A stretch of DNA of 64,000 nucleotides from Bauldia litoralis (GTDB lineage Bacteria; Pseudomonadota; Alphaproteobacteria; Rhizobiales; Kaistiaceae). Position 1 is the stretch's first letter. Each line of letters starts with the position of its first letter. The notes below the pieces were generated by a model. It was given only the letters and a program-made list of their open reading frames with translations. It ran no database searches and had not been told where the DNA came from. The stretch covers positions 62,001 to 126,000 of the forward strand of contig NZ_FMXQ01000002.1 of the NCBI RefSeq assembly GCF_900104485.1. Direction: 5' to 3'. The position numbers and the translations under genes are program-made. Below, one piece after another: positions 45,103 to 53,169 of the stretch.

Positions 45103-45132
45103 AAAAAACGGGCGGGGATGACACCCCGCCCG
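45103..45132 (-). terminator. Strong terminator between ABC operon and rpiR-family gene
   Basis: Minus strand CGGGCGGGG (45132-45124), a 6-nt loop, CCCCGCCCG (45117-45109), then TTTTTT (45108-45103). A 9-bp perfect stem followed by six T. The run ends exactly at the first ATG of the regulator gene. Confidence 0.85.
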
Positions 45133-45158
45133 CGTTCATAGCAGGTTTTGACCGGCGA

Positions 45159-46184
45159 TCAGCCGCCGATGCAGGTATCGACGTTATCCGGCGTGCAGAC
45201 GTCGAGGCCGGTATAGGTCGGATCGGCAGGGGCGTCCTTGTCATGCGCCATGTCGTAGATGGCGTAGATGACCTTGTAGCCCATCTCGAACGGACGCTGG
45301 CCAACCTGACCGGCGGACAGGCCTTCCTTCATCAGGTCGATCTGGACCGGCAGGGTGTCGGCAACCACGAGGGCGAGCGAGCCGTCGGCGATCTTGTCCT
45401 TGTACTTGGACGCGACCGCGCGATAGGCGTCCGGCACGAACTGCGGGAAACCGCCGGTCGGGATGAAGGCATCGAGATCCGGATACTTGATCAGGATGTC
45501 CTCAAGCTGCTGGACCGACAGCGGGAAGTCGTCGTTCGTGTAGAGCGGGCAACCGTCGACCTCGGTCCAGCCATTCTGGCCGGTGAGGCGCTCGCCGGGG
45601 GCCTTGGTGTCGCTCATGCCGCCGAGAACGTCGCGAATGCCCTGCATGCGCTCGTTGTGGTTGGCCGCCGCGGCGCCGCCCGACTGGATGCAGACCGTGC
45701 CACCATCGGGCTTGATCTCCATGGCAAGCTTCGCAAGGTTGGTGCCGATATCGTAGTTATAGGTCCCGATATAGGCGGTGCGCATATCGGCATGCTCGGG
45801 AAGCAGGTCACTGTCCCAGGTCAGAACCGGGATTCCCGCTTCCTTTGCCTGCGGGAGAACGCTGGCCATTGCCGCCGCGTTGGACGGGGCGACGCCGATG
45901 CCATCGACACCCTTGGCGATCAGATCGGCGACGATCTGGATCTGCTCGTCACCGCCACCGTGTTCCGGGGGCCCGATGAACACGCATTCGACCTTGTCGG
46001 CGCCGATTTCCTCGACCGCCTTCTCGCAGCCGAACTTGGCCTGATCGAAGAACGGATTGTTGAGGTTCTTCGGCACGACCGCGACGACCACCTTCTTGTG
46101 ATCGGCGCTGGCTTGTCCGGCGAACACCGCGCCGGCCATCATGGCCGCTGCGATGAGCGCACTGCCCTTCAGAATTTTCTTCAT
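45159..46184 (-). CDS. Sugar ABC transporter substrate-binding protein, probably for inositol
   Basis: Periplasmic binding protein of the RbsB/periplasmic-binding-4 type, 341 aa. Signal peptide MKKILKGSALIAAAMMAGAV, with cleavage after QASA near residue 28. Mature domain markers are VVPKNLNNPFFDQAKFGCEK, GIGVAPSNAAAMASVLPQA and WDSDL. Several cysteines (KFGCEK, KVECVF, LDVCTPDNVDTC) suggest disulfides. GGGAGG precedes ATG 46184. Inositol is the best guess from the iol context, not from the protein itself. Confidence 0.87.
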   Translation of the reverse strand: MKKILKGSALIAAAMMAGAVFAGQASADHKKVVVAVVPKNLNNPFFDQAKFGCEKAVEEIGADKVECVFIGPPEHGGGDEQIQIVADLIAKGVDGIGVAPSNAAAMASVLPQAKEAGIPVLTWDSDLLPEHADMRTAYIGTYNYDIGTNLAKLAMEIKPDGGTVCIQSGGAAAANHNERMQGIRDVLGGMSDTKAPGERLTGQNGWTEVDGCPLYTNDDFPLSVQQLEDILIKYPDLDAFIPTGGFPQFVPDAYRAVASKYKDKIADGSLALVVADTLPVQIDLMKEGLSAGQVGQRPFEMGYKVIYAIYDMAHDKDAPADPTYTGLDVCTPDNVDTCIGG

Positions 46185-46230
46185 GCTTTTTTCCTCCCGT
46201 TGAACTGCGGCGTGAGCGTCTTGGCAGATC

Positions 46231-47268
46231 TCACGCGCGCTTTCTCCCGCGGATCTTCTCCAGGAGAACCGCGAGCACAATGAAGACGCCGACAAAGGCG
46301 CCTTGCCAATTCGAATCGATGCCCTGCATCAGCAGGCTGTTGCGGATGACCTCGAGCAGGGCCGCGCCGATGACCGCGCCATAGGCGCCGCCTTCGCCGC
46401 CCATCAGGTTGGCGCCGCCAATGACCGTCGAGGCGATGACCCGCAATTCGTAGGTCGTGCCGAGGGCGTTGATCGCCGATCCCTGCCAGCCGACGACCAG
46501 GATCGCGGCGATCGCCGCGGTGAGGCCGGACAGGATGTAGGCCTGGGCCTTCACCCGGTTGACCGGCACGCCGGTCAGGCGGGCGGCCTGCTCGTTGCCG
46601 CCGATCGCGTAAAGGTGACGACCCCAGGTGGTGAAACGAAGGATGACGCCGATGACAACCGCGAGGATGATCAGCGCCCAGAAGATGTTGGACAGTCCCA
46701 ACATCTGGCCGCCGCCGATGATCTTGAAGGCGGGACCGTCCGGGCCGAAGTCGTAGATCATCCGGTTCTGCGACAGCACGATCGCGATCGATCGTCCGAA
46801 GGACATCATGCCGAGGGTGACGACGAAGGCGGACAGGCCGGCATAGGCGATCAGCAGGCCGTTGATGAAACCGGCGAACATGCCCGTCAGCAGGCCGCCC
46901 ACGACCGCCACGTACCACGCATTGCCACCTTCGAGCAGGACGCCGCACACCACGCCGGTGACGCCCATGATCGAGCCGACGGACAGGTCGATCCCGCCGG
47001 TGATGATGACCGCGACCATCCCCACGGCCATGATGCCGATATAGGAGAAGTTGCGGGTCATGTTGTAGAAATTGGCTTCGCTGGAGAAGACGTCCGGCTG
47101 CAGATAGCTCATCACGGCGATGATGACGGCCAGCGCCACGGTCACCCAGAAGGCCTGGCTCGAGATCAGTTTCTCGAAGGCCGTCTGCTCCTTGATCGAT
47201 ACGACGTCCTCAATGCGGACATCGCCGATATCCCGATGGGACCCGCCGGCGTCGTTTTCAGGCGGCAT
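46231..47268 (-). CDS. Sugar ABC transporter permease (RbsC type)
   Basis: 345 aa with about nine membrane helices. Typical RbsC-family segments are GGIDLSVGSIMGVTGVVCGV, SAFVVTLGMMSFGRSIAI and ASTVIGGANLMGGEGGAYGA. The N-terminal 45 residues are polar. ATG 47268 overlaps the end of the ATPase gene by 11 nt. It forms the membrane channel with the ATPase at 47258-47998; the binding protein follows. Confidence 0.9.
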   Translation of the reverse strand: MPPENDAGGSHRDIGDVRIEDVVSIKEQTAFEKLISSQAFWVTVALAVIIAVMSYLQPDVFSSEANFYNMTRNFSYIGIMAVGMVAVIITGGIDLSVGSIMGVTGVVCGVLLEGGNAWYVAVVGGLLTGMFAGFINGLLIAYAGLSAFVVTLGMMSFGRSIAIVLSQNRMIYDFGPDGPAFKIIGGGQMLGLSNIFWALIILAVVIGVILRFTTWGRHLYAIGGNEQAARLTGVPVNRVKAQAYILSGLTAAIAAILVVGWQGSAINALGTTYELRVIASTVIGGANLMGGEGGAYGAVIGAALLEVIRNSLLMQGIDSNWQGAFVGVFIVLAVLLEKIRGRKRA

Positions 47269-47998
47269 GGATGGCTCCCGTGATAAGGCCGGTGATTTCC
47301 TCAGGACTCGACTGCGAGGTCGGCTTTTCCGCGACCTTGCGCCCGCGCCGCAAGACCGCGACGCGGTCCGCGACCGCGAAGACATCGGGCATGCGGTGGC
47401 TGATGAGGACGATCGCGATGCCCCGGTCCTTCAGCCGGCGGATCAGGTCGAGCACCTCCGCCACCTGCCGGACGGAAATCGCGGCGGTCGGCTCGTCCAT
47501 CAGGACAAGCTTGGCCTCGGACAGCATGGTGCGGGAAATCGCGACGGCCTGGCGCTGGCCGCCGGACATCCGGCGCACGAGGTCCTGCGGCCGCGTCTCC
47601 GACTTCAACTCGCCGAACAGTTCGCCGGCCCGGTCGCTCATCGCCTTCGACGTGAGGAACCTGAACGGCCAGATCCGTGTCGCGATCTCGCGGCCGAGGA
47701 AGATGTTGCCGGTCGCAGTGAGATTGTCGCAGAGCGCGAGGTCCTGGTAGACGACCTCGATCCCCTTGGCGCGCGCGTCGATCGGCTTGTGGAAATGGAC
47801 CGGCTTGCCCTCGAGGACGATCTCGCCGGTGGTCGGCGGAAAGTTGCCGGCGATGATCTTGATGAGGGTCGACTTGCCCGCGCCGTTGTCGCCCATCAAG
47901 CCCAGAACCTCACCCGGTTCAAGCTCGAGATCGACTTCGGTCAGGGCCTTGATCGCACCGAAATTCTTGGAGATTTTTCGCAGTGAAAGTACGGGCAC
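47258..47998 (-). CDS. Sugar ABC transporter ATP-binding protein (single nucleotide-binding domain)
   Basis: 246 aa. Walker A GDNGAGKST at residues 37-45, Q-loop VYQDLALCDN, signature MSGGQRQAVAISR, Walker B KLVLMDEPTAAIS, and H-loop LISHRMPD. Unlike RbsA-type sugar ATPases of about 500 aa it has one ATPase domain, as in the FrcA group, and would work as a dimer. GTG start. First gene of the ATPase-permease-binding protein operon; palindromes lie upstream. Confidence 0.92.
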   Translation of the reverse strand: MPVLSLRKISKNFGAIKALTEVDLELEPGEVLGLMGDNGAGKSTLIKIIAGNFPPTTGEIVLEGKPVHFHKPIDARAKGIEVVYQDLALCDNLTATGNIFLGREIATRIWPFRFLTSKAMSDRAGELFGELKSETRPQDLVRRMSGGQRQAVAISRTMLSEAKLVLMDEPTAAISVRQVAEVLDLIRRLKDRGIAIVLISHRMPDVFAVADRVAVLRRGRKVAEKPTSQSSPEEITGLITGAIHAA

Positions 47999-48038
47999 AG
48001 CCGCTTGTTTCCTACCCTGTATACTAACATTTTTGGCA

Positions 48039-48052
48039 TGCGCTTAAGCGCA
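48039..48052. promoter_or_regulatory. Perfect 14-bp palindrome TGCGCTTAAGCGCA
   Basis: Located 40 nt upstream of the ABC ATPase start, in the divergent gap to the amidohydrolase gene. Perfect two-fold symmetry suggests a repressor operator; on the minus strand it overlaps the region expected for the -35 element before TATACA (48025-48020). Confidence 0.5.
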
Positions 48053-48064
48053 CTTATACCGACA

Positions 48065-48082
48065 GTAGAATGGCCGTTCTAC
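48065..48082. promoter_or_regulatory. Inverted repeat GTAGAA-N6-TTCTAC
   Basis: Perfect 6-bp arms with the 6-bp spacing seen in RpiR/IolR sites (compare GGAA-N6-TTCC at iolG). A further inverted repeat, TGGAA-N4-TTCCA, lies at 48115-48128. Candidate operators for the ABC operon and/or the divergent gene. Confidence 0.4.
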
Positions 48083-48203
48083 GTTGTCCAGCGGGTGGAA
48101 TACCCGCTCTGGTTTGGAAACGATTCCATGCTGGAAGCGGGCGACTTGGCTCGCTTCAGCGGTTATGCTGCCGCATCGACAATGGCGCCGGGGGGCGAAT
48201 GCC

Positions 48204-49061
48204 ATGCCTGACTTTCCGATCATCGACGCGCACGTCCATCTCTACGATCCGGCGGATATCAGTTTCGCCTGGATGGCCGAGGCGCCGCCGCTCAACAAAC
48301 CGCATCTGCCGGCCTACTACCTGGAACGCTCCGGGCCGGTCATCGTCGACGGACTGGTCTTCGTCGAAGTCGACGCCGATGTCGGCCAGCATGTCGACGA
48401 GGCGCTCTGGGTGAGCGAGACGGCCAAGACCGAACCGCTGGTGCAGGCGATCGTCGCCTCGGCGCCGATGGAACGCGGACCCGCCGCGGTCGACGCGGAC
48501 CTTGCGGCGATTGCGCGCCTGCCGCTGGCGCGCGGCATCCGTCGGCTGATCCAGAACCATGTCGACGAGCCCGGCTGGTGCCTGCGGCCGGATTTCGTCA
48601 ACGCGGTGCGCCTGCTGCCGGCCCATGACCTCAGCTTCGACCTGTGCATCTACCATCCGCAAATGGCCGACGCGATCGAGCTTGTCCGCCAGTGCCCTGA
48701 AGTTCGCTTCATCCTCGATCATATCGGCAAGCCCGGTATCCGCGACGGCATCACCGAGCCGTGGTTCACGCAGATGCGCGAACTGGCGAGCCTGCCCAAC
48801 GTGGTCTGCAAGATTTCCGGGGTGGTGACCGAAGCCGATCACCGCAACTGGACCTACGATCAGGTCGCGCCCTATGTCGCCCACGCCATCGAGACCTTCG
48901 GTTTCGACCGGGTGGTGTTTGGCGGGGACTGGCCGGTGGCGGAACTGGCGATCCGCTATGCCGAATGGGTGGCGATCGTCGACCGGGTGACGGAAGGCGC
49001 CAGCGACTCCGAATTGCGGAAGCTCTATCGCGACAACGCCATCCGCTTCTACCGGATGTGA
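48204..49061 (+). CDS. Amidohydrolase-2 family metal-dependent hydrolase
   Basis: 285 aa TIM-barrel hydrolase. Metal and active-site motifs: IIDAHVHLYD at residues 6-15, FILDHIGKPGI, and the C-terminal VVFGGDWPVAE. The pattern matches the group containing sugar-lactone hydrolases (fucono- or rhamnonolactonase type) and 2-pyrone-4,6-dicarboxylate hydrolase; a sugar lactone would fit the context. ATG 48204 matches the family start; an open frame upstream to 48084 is not supported. Confidence 0.86.
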   Translation: MPDFPIIDAHVHLYDPADISFAWMAEAPPLNKPHLPAYYLERSGPVIVDGLVFVEVDADVGQHVDEALWVSETAKTEPLVQAIVASAPMERGPAAVDADLAAIARLPLARGIRRLIQNHVDEPGWCLRPDFVNAVRLLPAHDLSFDLCIYHPQMADAIELVRQCPEVRFILDHIGKPGIRDGITEPWFTQMRELASLPNVVCKISGVVTEADHRNWTYDQVAPYVAHAIETFGFDRVVFGGDWPVAELAIRYAEWVAIVDRVTEGASDSELRKLYRDNAIRFYRM

Positions 49062-49074
49062 GGCCGGGCCCGGA

Positions 49075-49875
49075 TCAGAACAGGACGTCGATACCGCGCC
49101 AGACGACATAGATGCCGACGACGATGACGATCGCGGCGAAGGCGTAGGAGAGGCCGGGCTTGCGGGCGGCGAGCGTCCGCGACACGGCGACGCCGCCCAG
49201 TCCGCCGACCGCGCCGCCGACGATGAGCAGCCCGGCGACCCACCAGTCGACGAGCCCCGACAGGGCGTAGTTGCCCGCCGTGGTCAGGCCGAAGGTGGTG
49301 ACCGAGAGGAGCGACGAGCCGACGGCGTTGAGGAGCGGCATGCCGGTCGAGATGACGAGGCCGGGCACGATCAGGAAGCCGCCGCCGATGCCGAAGAAGC
49401 CGGCCATGAAGCCGACGCCGAGGGCGACCGGCGCGATGCGCGGCAGGAGGCTCGCGGCCGTCGTGCGGTCGAGATGGATATCGGGCCGGCCGACTTCCGC
49501 CGGCTTTCGCGCCATGGTCAAACCGACGACGATCATCACGACGCCGAACAGCGCCAGCAGGCTCTGTCCGTCGAAAGCCTTGCCGGCGGTTGAGCCGAGG
49601 GCGGCGCCGATGATGCCGAAAACCGCGAAGGCGGCGGCGCAGCCGAACTTGACGTTGCCCTTGCGGAAGTGGGTGACGAGGTTGATCGCAGCGCTGACCG
49701 CGACGGCCAGCGCGCTGGTGCCGATCGCGACATGCGGATCCTTGACCCCCACGACATAGACGAGGAGGGGCACGGCCAGGACCGAACCGCCGCCTCCGAC
49801 GAGGCCGAGCGAGAAGCCGACAAGGCCACCCGAGAGGAGGGCCAGCACATCCTGCAGGAGGGTGAGGTCAGACAT
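49075..49875 (-). CDS. TSUP/TauE-SafE family membrane exporter
   Basis: 266 aa with about eight membrane helices. The duplicated TSUP pattern is visible: LVGFSLGLVGGGGSVLAVPLL in the first half and FMAGFFGIGGGFLIVPGLVI in the second. TSUP proteins export sulfite, sulfoacetate or related anions, and are found in bigR-blh operons. It is downstream of the rhodanese and BigR-type genes on the same strand, so sulfite export after persulfide oxidation is a reasonable role (inference). Confidence 0.9.
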   Translation of the reverse strand: MSDLTLLQDVLALLSGGLVGFSLGLVGGGGSVLAVPLLVYVVGVKDPHVAIGTSALAVAVSAAINLVTHFRKGNVKFGCAAAFAVFGIIGAALGSTAGKAFDGQSLLALFGVVMIVVGLTMARKPAEVGRPDIHLDRTTAASLLPRIAPVALGVGFMAGFFGIGGGFLIVPGLVISTGMPLLNAVGSSLLSVTTFGLTTAGNYALSGLVDWWVAGLLIVGGAVGGLGGVAVSRTLAARKPGLSYAFAAIVIVVGIYVVWRGIDVLF

Positions 49876-49903
49876 CGTCAGTCTCGATGAAACCGATTCC
49901 CGT

Positions 49904-50227
49904 TCAGCCGCGTTCTGTCGGCAGGCCGGCGCGCTTCCACGCCATGATGCCGCCGGTCATGCAATAGGCATCGCCCTTGGCGAGCGACGCCAGGGCGGCG
50001 GAGTTGCGGGTGGTGCGGGCGCCGGAGGCGCAGAGGAAGACGACCGGGCCATCGGGAAGGTTAGCCGGCTCACCGCGCGCCAGAACGGAAAGGGGCAACT
50101 TGATCGAGCCGGGGATGGCTTCGGCGGCGGTTTCGTTCGGTTCGCGCACATCGACGAGCACGGCCTGCTTGTCGAGCAGTGCATGGGCGTCGTTGACGGT
50201 GATGTCGGTCAGCAAAGGGTTGGTCAT
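49904..50227 (-). CDS. Single-domain rhodanese sulfurtransferase
   Basis: 107 aa. The active-site loop CASGAR (Cys66) follows the conserved VVFLCASG strand; LVDVREPNE is the CH2A motif. A second Cys at 89 (YCMTGG) could take part in sulfur relay. It would pass persulfide sulfur to or from thiols. ATG 50227 overlaps the end of the BigR-type gene by 4 nt; the TSUP gene follows after 28 nt. Confidence 0.9.
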   Translation of the reverse strand: MTNPLLTDITVNDAHALLDKQAVLVDVREPNETAAEAIPGSIKLPLSVLARGEPANLPDGPVVFLCASGARTTRNSAALASLAKGDAYCMTGGIMAWKRAGLPTERG

Positions 50228-50580
50228 TCCGGATGTCCTTGGTTGGGGGAGGTCGGGCCGCAATAGATGTCCTTGAGCGTGACAAGAAGCCGGGCGGCGA
50301 CGGGATCGACGATCGCATAGTGCAGGGTCTGTCCGTCGCGGCGGTAGCCGACCAGACCGCTCTCGCGCATCAGCGACAGGTGCTGGGACAGCGCCGACTG
50401 GCTGAGGCCGACGGCGGCTGCGAGATCGCCGACGGTCATCTCGCCGGCGCCCGCCAGTTCGCACAGCACGAGAAGGCGGCGCTCGTTGGCCAGCAACTTG
50501 AGCAGCCGCGCGGCCTCGCCGGCCTGGGCCGCGAGAGCATGAATGTCGACGGGCGACGGAAGGGTGTCTGATTTGTCCAT
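50224..50580 (-). CDS. ArsR-family repressor of the BigR/SqrR (persulfide-sensing) type
   Basis: 118 aa from ATG 50580 (an ATG also exists at 50586). Winged HTH with VGDLAAAVGLSQSALSQHLS as recognition region. Cys40 (LLVLCELAG) and Cys107 (KDIYCGP) match the two thiols that form a polysulfide bridge in SqrR/BigR, and no metal-binding ELCV-type box is present. It should repress the locus until sulfide or persulfide appears. The minus-strand promoter predicts a start at about 50585, so the mRNA may be nearly leaderless. Confidence 0.9.
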   Translation of the reverse strand: MDKSDTLPSPVDIHALAAQAGEAARLLKLLANERRLLVLCELAGAGEMTVGDLAAAVGLSQSALSQHLSLMRESGLVGYRRDGQTLHYAIVDPVAARLLVTLKDIYCGPTSPNQGHPE

Positions 50581-50594
50581 TAGCATTGACTAAA
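50579..50594. promoter_or_regulatory. Second candidate BigR box ATTAG-N6-CTAAA
   Basis: Imperfect copy of the box at 50594-50609, starting 15 bp to its left and overlapping the repressor start codon and the -35 element of the plus promoter. Confidence 0.4.
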
Positions 50595-50614
50595 TTAGAG
50601 GTCACTAATATATG
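50586..50614 (+). promoter_or_regulatory. Promoter of the persulfide dioxygenase-like gene
   Basis: TTGACT (50586-50591), 17-bp spacer, TATATG (50609-50614). Start expected near 50621, 32 nt before the ATG at 50653. Confidence 0.6.
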
Positions 50615-50620
50615 TGTCAA
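50592..50620 (-). promoter_or_regulatory. Promoter of the BigR-type gene and its operon
   Basis: Minus strand TTGACA (50620-50615), 17-bp spacer, TAATTT (50597-50592). It overlaps the plus-strand promoter almost completely; the -35 of one abuts the -10 of the other. Confidence 0.6.
50594..50609. promoter_or_regulatory. Candidate BigR/SqrR operator ATTAG-N6-CTAAT
   Basis: Perfect 5-bp inverted arms (50594-50598 and 50605-50609) around AGGTCA, inside the shared spacer of both divergent promoters. One bound dimer would block both directions. Confidence 0.55.
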
Positions 50621-50652
50621 GACCCATCCGCAACGTGACGTGGAGAACCGCT

Positions 50653-51534
50653 ATGTCCAATCCCGCAGCGACGACCGTGAGGCCGGAAGTCCGCGCCTTC
50701 TTCGACGAACCGACGAATACCGCGAGCTACCTGGTGTCCGACCCCGAGACCAGAAAGGCGGCCGTGATCGACCCGGTGCTCGACTACGACCAGTCGACCG
50801 GCAAGGCCTCGACCAAATCCGCCGACGCAATCCTCAAGGCGGCTGCAGACGCGGGCCTGACCATCGAGTGGGTGCTGGAGACCCACGCCCATGCCGACCA
50901 CCTGTCGGCGGCGCCCTATGTCAAGCTGAAGACCGGCGCGCAGGTCGCCATCGGCGAGCATATCCGCGAGGTCCAGAAGATCTTCCGGCCGGTGTTCAAC
51001 GCCACCGACGTGTCGGGCGACGGCAGCGAGTTCGACCGGCTCCTGGCCGAGGGCGAGCATTTTCAGATCGGGGCGCTTGACGTCTCGGTTTTGCATACGC
51101 CCGGCCACACCCCGGCCTGCGTTTCCTATGTGATCGGCGACGCGGTCTTCGTCGGCGACACGCTGTTCATGCCGGACTATGGCACCGCCCGGGCCGACTT
51201 CCCCGGTGGCGACGCGCGGACGCTTTACCGCTCGATCCAGAAGCTGCTGGCTCTGCCGCCCGAGACGCGGCTCTTCGTCTGTCACGACTACAAGCCGGAA
51301 GGCCGCGACGACTATGCCTGGGAAACCACGATCGGCGAGGAGCGCAAGAACAAGCACATCGCCGGCACCAGCGAGGACGATTTCGTCGCGATGCGCGAAA
51401 GCCGCGACGCGAGGCTCGCCGCGCCGCTGTTGCTGCTGCCGTCGATCCAGACCAACATCCGGGCAGGGCGGCTGCCGCCGACCGAGGCCAACGGGGTTTC
51501 CTACATCAAGATCCCGGTGAAGCTCGCGTCTTAG
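50653..51534 (+). CDS. blh: Persulfide dioxygenase-like metallo-beta-lactamase protein (Blh/ETHE1 group)
   Basis: 293 aa. The metal motif THAHADHLS (His78, His80, Asp82, His83) is followed by HTPGHTPACVSYV and VCHDYKPEGRD, the ETHE1/Blh variant of the fold that uses one iron to oxidise glutathione persulfide to sulfite. With the divergent BigR-type repressor, rhodanese and TSUP exporter it forms a sulfide detoxification unit. ATG 50653 follows TGGAGA and gives the normal start; the upstream ATG at 50614 lies inside the -10 region and is rejected. Confidence 0.92.
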   Translation: MSNPAATTVRPEVRAFFDEPTNTASYLVSDPETRKAAVIDPVLDYDQSTGKASTKSADAILKAAADAGLTIEWVLETHAHADHLSAAPYVKLKTGAQVAIGEHIREVQKIFRPVFNATDVSGDGSEFDRLLAEGEHFQIGALDVSVLHTPGHTPACVSYVIGDAVFVGDTLFMPDYGTARADFPGGDARTLYRSIQKLLALPPETRLFVCHDYKPEGRDDYAWETTIGEERKNKHIAGTSEDDFVAMRESRDARLAAPLLLLPSIQTNIRAGRLPPTEANGVSYIKIPVKLAS

Positions 51535-51609
51535 GTCTTTCCGGGGATCGTCGGGTACTCTCCGCTTTCGCCGCCAAATGTCATTCTGCGCGGCGCTTCA
51601 GGGGACACG

Positions 51610-52647
51610 ATGATCGATTTCCGGGGACTGCCGCTGCCGGTCAATATCGCCGTCCTGCTGGTCTCGGCGGCGATCGTCTGGGGGGCGGGCACGCGCATGG
51701 CGCGGCTGGTCGACGCGATCGCCGAACGCACCGGGCTCGGGCGGGCTTTCGCCGGCTTCCTGCTGCTCGGCGGCGTTACCTCGCTGCCGGAACTCGCCAC
51801 CGTCATCACCGCCGCCCATGGCGGCCACGCCAACCTGGCGCTGAGCAGCATCCTCGGCAGCGTTTCGACCAACGTGTTGCTGCTGGCGCTCGCCGACGCG
51901 GTCCTGGGGCGCGATGCGCTGACCTCCGTCGTCGCCCATCCGGCGACGCTGATGCAGGGCGCGCTCGGCATCCTGCTGCTCGGCGTCGTCGCCGCCGCGA
52001 TCAATATCGGCGATGTCGAACTCTTCGGTATCGGCGTGTGGTCGGCGGCGCTGGTGCCGCTGTTCGGGCTCGCCGTCTGGCTGACGTCGCGCTACGAGAA
52101 CCGGCCGACCTGGATGGTCGCCGACGGCGCGCCGCTGCCGGGGCTCGCGCCGGCCGAGCCCGAGGAACTGAAGCTCGACTTGCGGGCGCTGGTGACGAAC
52201 GCGACCGCGGCCGGCGTCGTCATCCTGGTCGCCGGCTACCTGCTGGCCGAGTCCGGCGACGCAATCGCGGTGCAGACCGGGATCGGCGCCAACATGGTCG
52301 GGTTCGTCCTCGTCGGGTTGGCCACTTCGCTTCCGGAAATCAGCTCGATGGTCGGGGCCGTCCGGATCCACCGATACGAGTTGGCGATCGGCGACATCTT
52401 CGGCACCAACCTGTTCGACCTCCTCCTGATCCCGATCGCCGACATCTTCTTCCGGCAGGGGCCGATCCTGGCGCAGGCCGGGCGTTTCGAGGCCGTGGCA
52501 GTGGTGCTCGGCATCATCCTGACTTCGGTCTATGTCGTCGGACTGCTCGATCGCCGCAACCAGACCGTGTTGCGCATGGGATACGACTCGCTCGCCGCCA
52601 TCGTCGCCTTCGGCATCGGTATCGTGCTGCTGGCGACCATCGCCTGA
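51610..52647 (+). CDS. CaCA-family sodium/calcium exchanger-like membrane protein
   Basis: 345 aa, about ten membrane helices in two inverted halves. The alpha-repeats are GGVTSLPELATVITAAHGG and GLATSLPEISSMVGAVRIHR, each with the conserved Glu, followed by GDIFGTNLFDLLLIPIAD. The ion cannot be assigned from sequence; calcium/proton or sodium exchange is usual. Both flanking genes are unrelated, so it is probably a single-gene unit. Confidence 0.88.
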   Translation: MIDFRGLPLPVNIAVLLVSAAIVWGAGTRMARLVDAIAERTGLGRAFAGFLLLGGVTSLPELATVITAAHGGHANLALSSILGSVSTNVLLLALADAVLGRDALTSVVAHPATLMQGALGILLLGVVAAAINIGDVELFGIGVWSAALVPLFGLAVWLTSRYENRPTWMVADGAPLPGLAPAEPEELKLDLRALVTNATAAGVVILVAGYLLAESGDAIAVQTGIGANMVGFVLVGLATSLPEISSMVGAVRIHRYELAIGDIFGTNLFDLLLIPIADIFFRQGPILAQAGRFEAVAVVLGIILTSVYVVGLLDRRNQTVLRMGYDSLAAIVAFGIGIVLLATIA

Positions 52648-52722
52648 CGCCGCGGCGACGCGCCTGTGGAAAAGCCGTCGCCGCGATTTGACGAAGGCGC
52701 GGCGGATGCAGACGGTGCTGGA

Positions 52723-53154
52723 ATGGGTCTCAATCTCATCAAGCTTTGCGTCGGCTGCGATTCCATCGATGACCTGGCCGAGTGGATCGACTATCGCGTC
52801 GCCGAAGCCAAACGTGCCGGGCGTCCGCCGGAGCATCATCACGTCACCCGCATGGTGCCGAAGCGGATCGACGACCTGCTGGCCGGCGGCTCGCTCTACT
52901 GGGTGATCAAGGGCACGGTCCAGGTTCGCCAGCGGCTGACCGATATCCAGCCGTTCCGGGACGCGGAGGGGATCGGGCGGTGCCGGCTGATGCTCGAGCC
53001 GAAACTCGTCGCCACCGAATGGCAGCCGCGCCGTCCGTTCCAGGGGTGGCGCTATCTCGAGGCAAAGGACGCGCCGGCCGACCTGAAGCAGGGCAAGGGC
53101 CAGTCGCTGCCGCCCGAACTGGCGGCGGAACTGGCCGAGCTCGGCGTTCGCTAG
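52723..53154 (+). CDS. DUF1489 family protein
   Basis: 143 aa, conserved across alphaproteobacteria with no known role. Recognised from LNLIKLCVGCDSIDDLAEW, HHVTRMVPKRIDDLLAGGSL and YWVIKGTVQVRQRL, with GWRYL near the C-terminus. ATG 52723 matches the usual MxLNLIKLCVG start; an open frame 57 nt longer is not supported. It converges with panC. Confidence 0.87.
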   Translation: MGLNLIKLCVGCDSIDDLAEWIDYRVAEAKRAGRPPEHHHVTRMVPKRIDDLLAGGSLYWVIKGTVQVRQRLTDIQPFRDAEGIGRCRLMLEPKLVATEWQPRRPFQGWRYLEAKDAPADLKQGKGQSLPPELAAELAELGVR

Positions 53155-53169
53155 ACGGGCTGCACCCGA

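Noticed and set aside
50614-50652. Upstream ATG start for the persulfide dioxygenase-like gene
   Set aside because: It lies in the -10 element of the promoter, lacks an RBS and adds residues not seen in the family.
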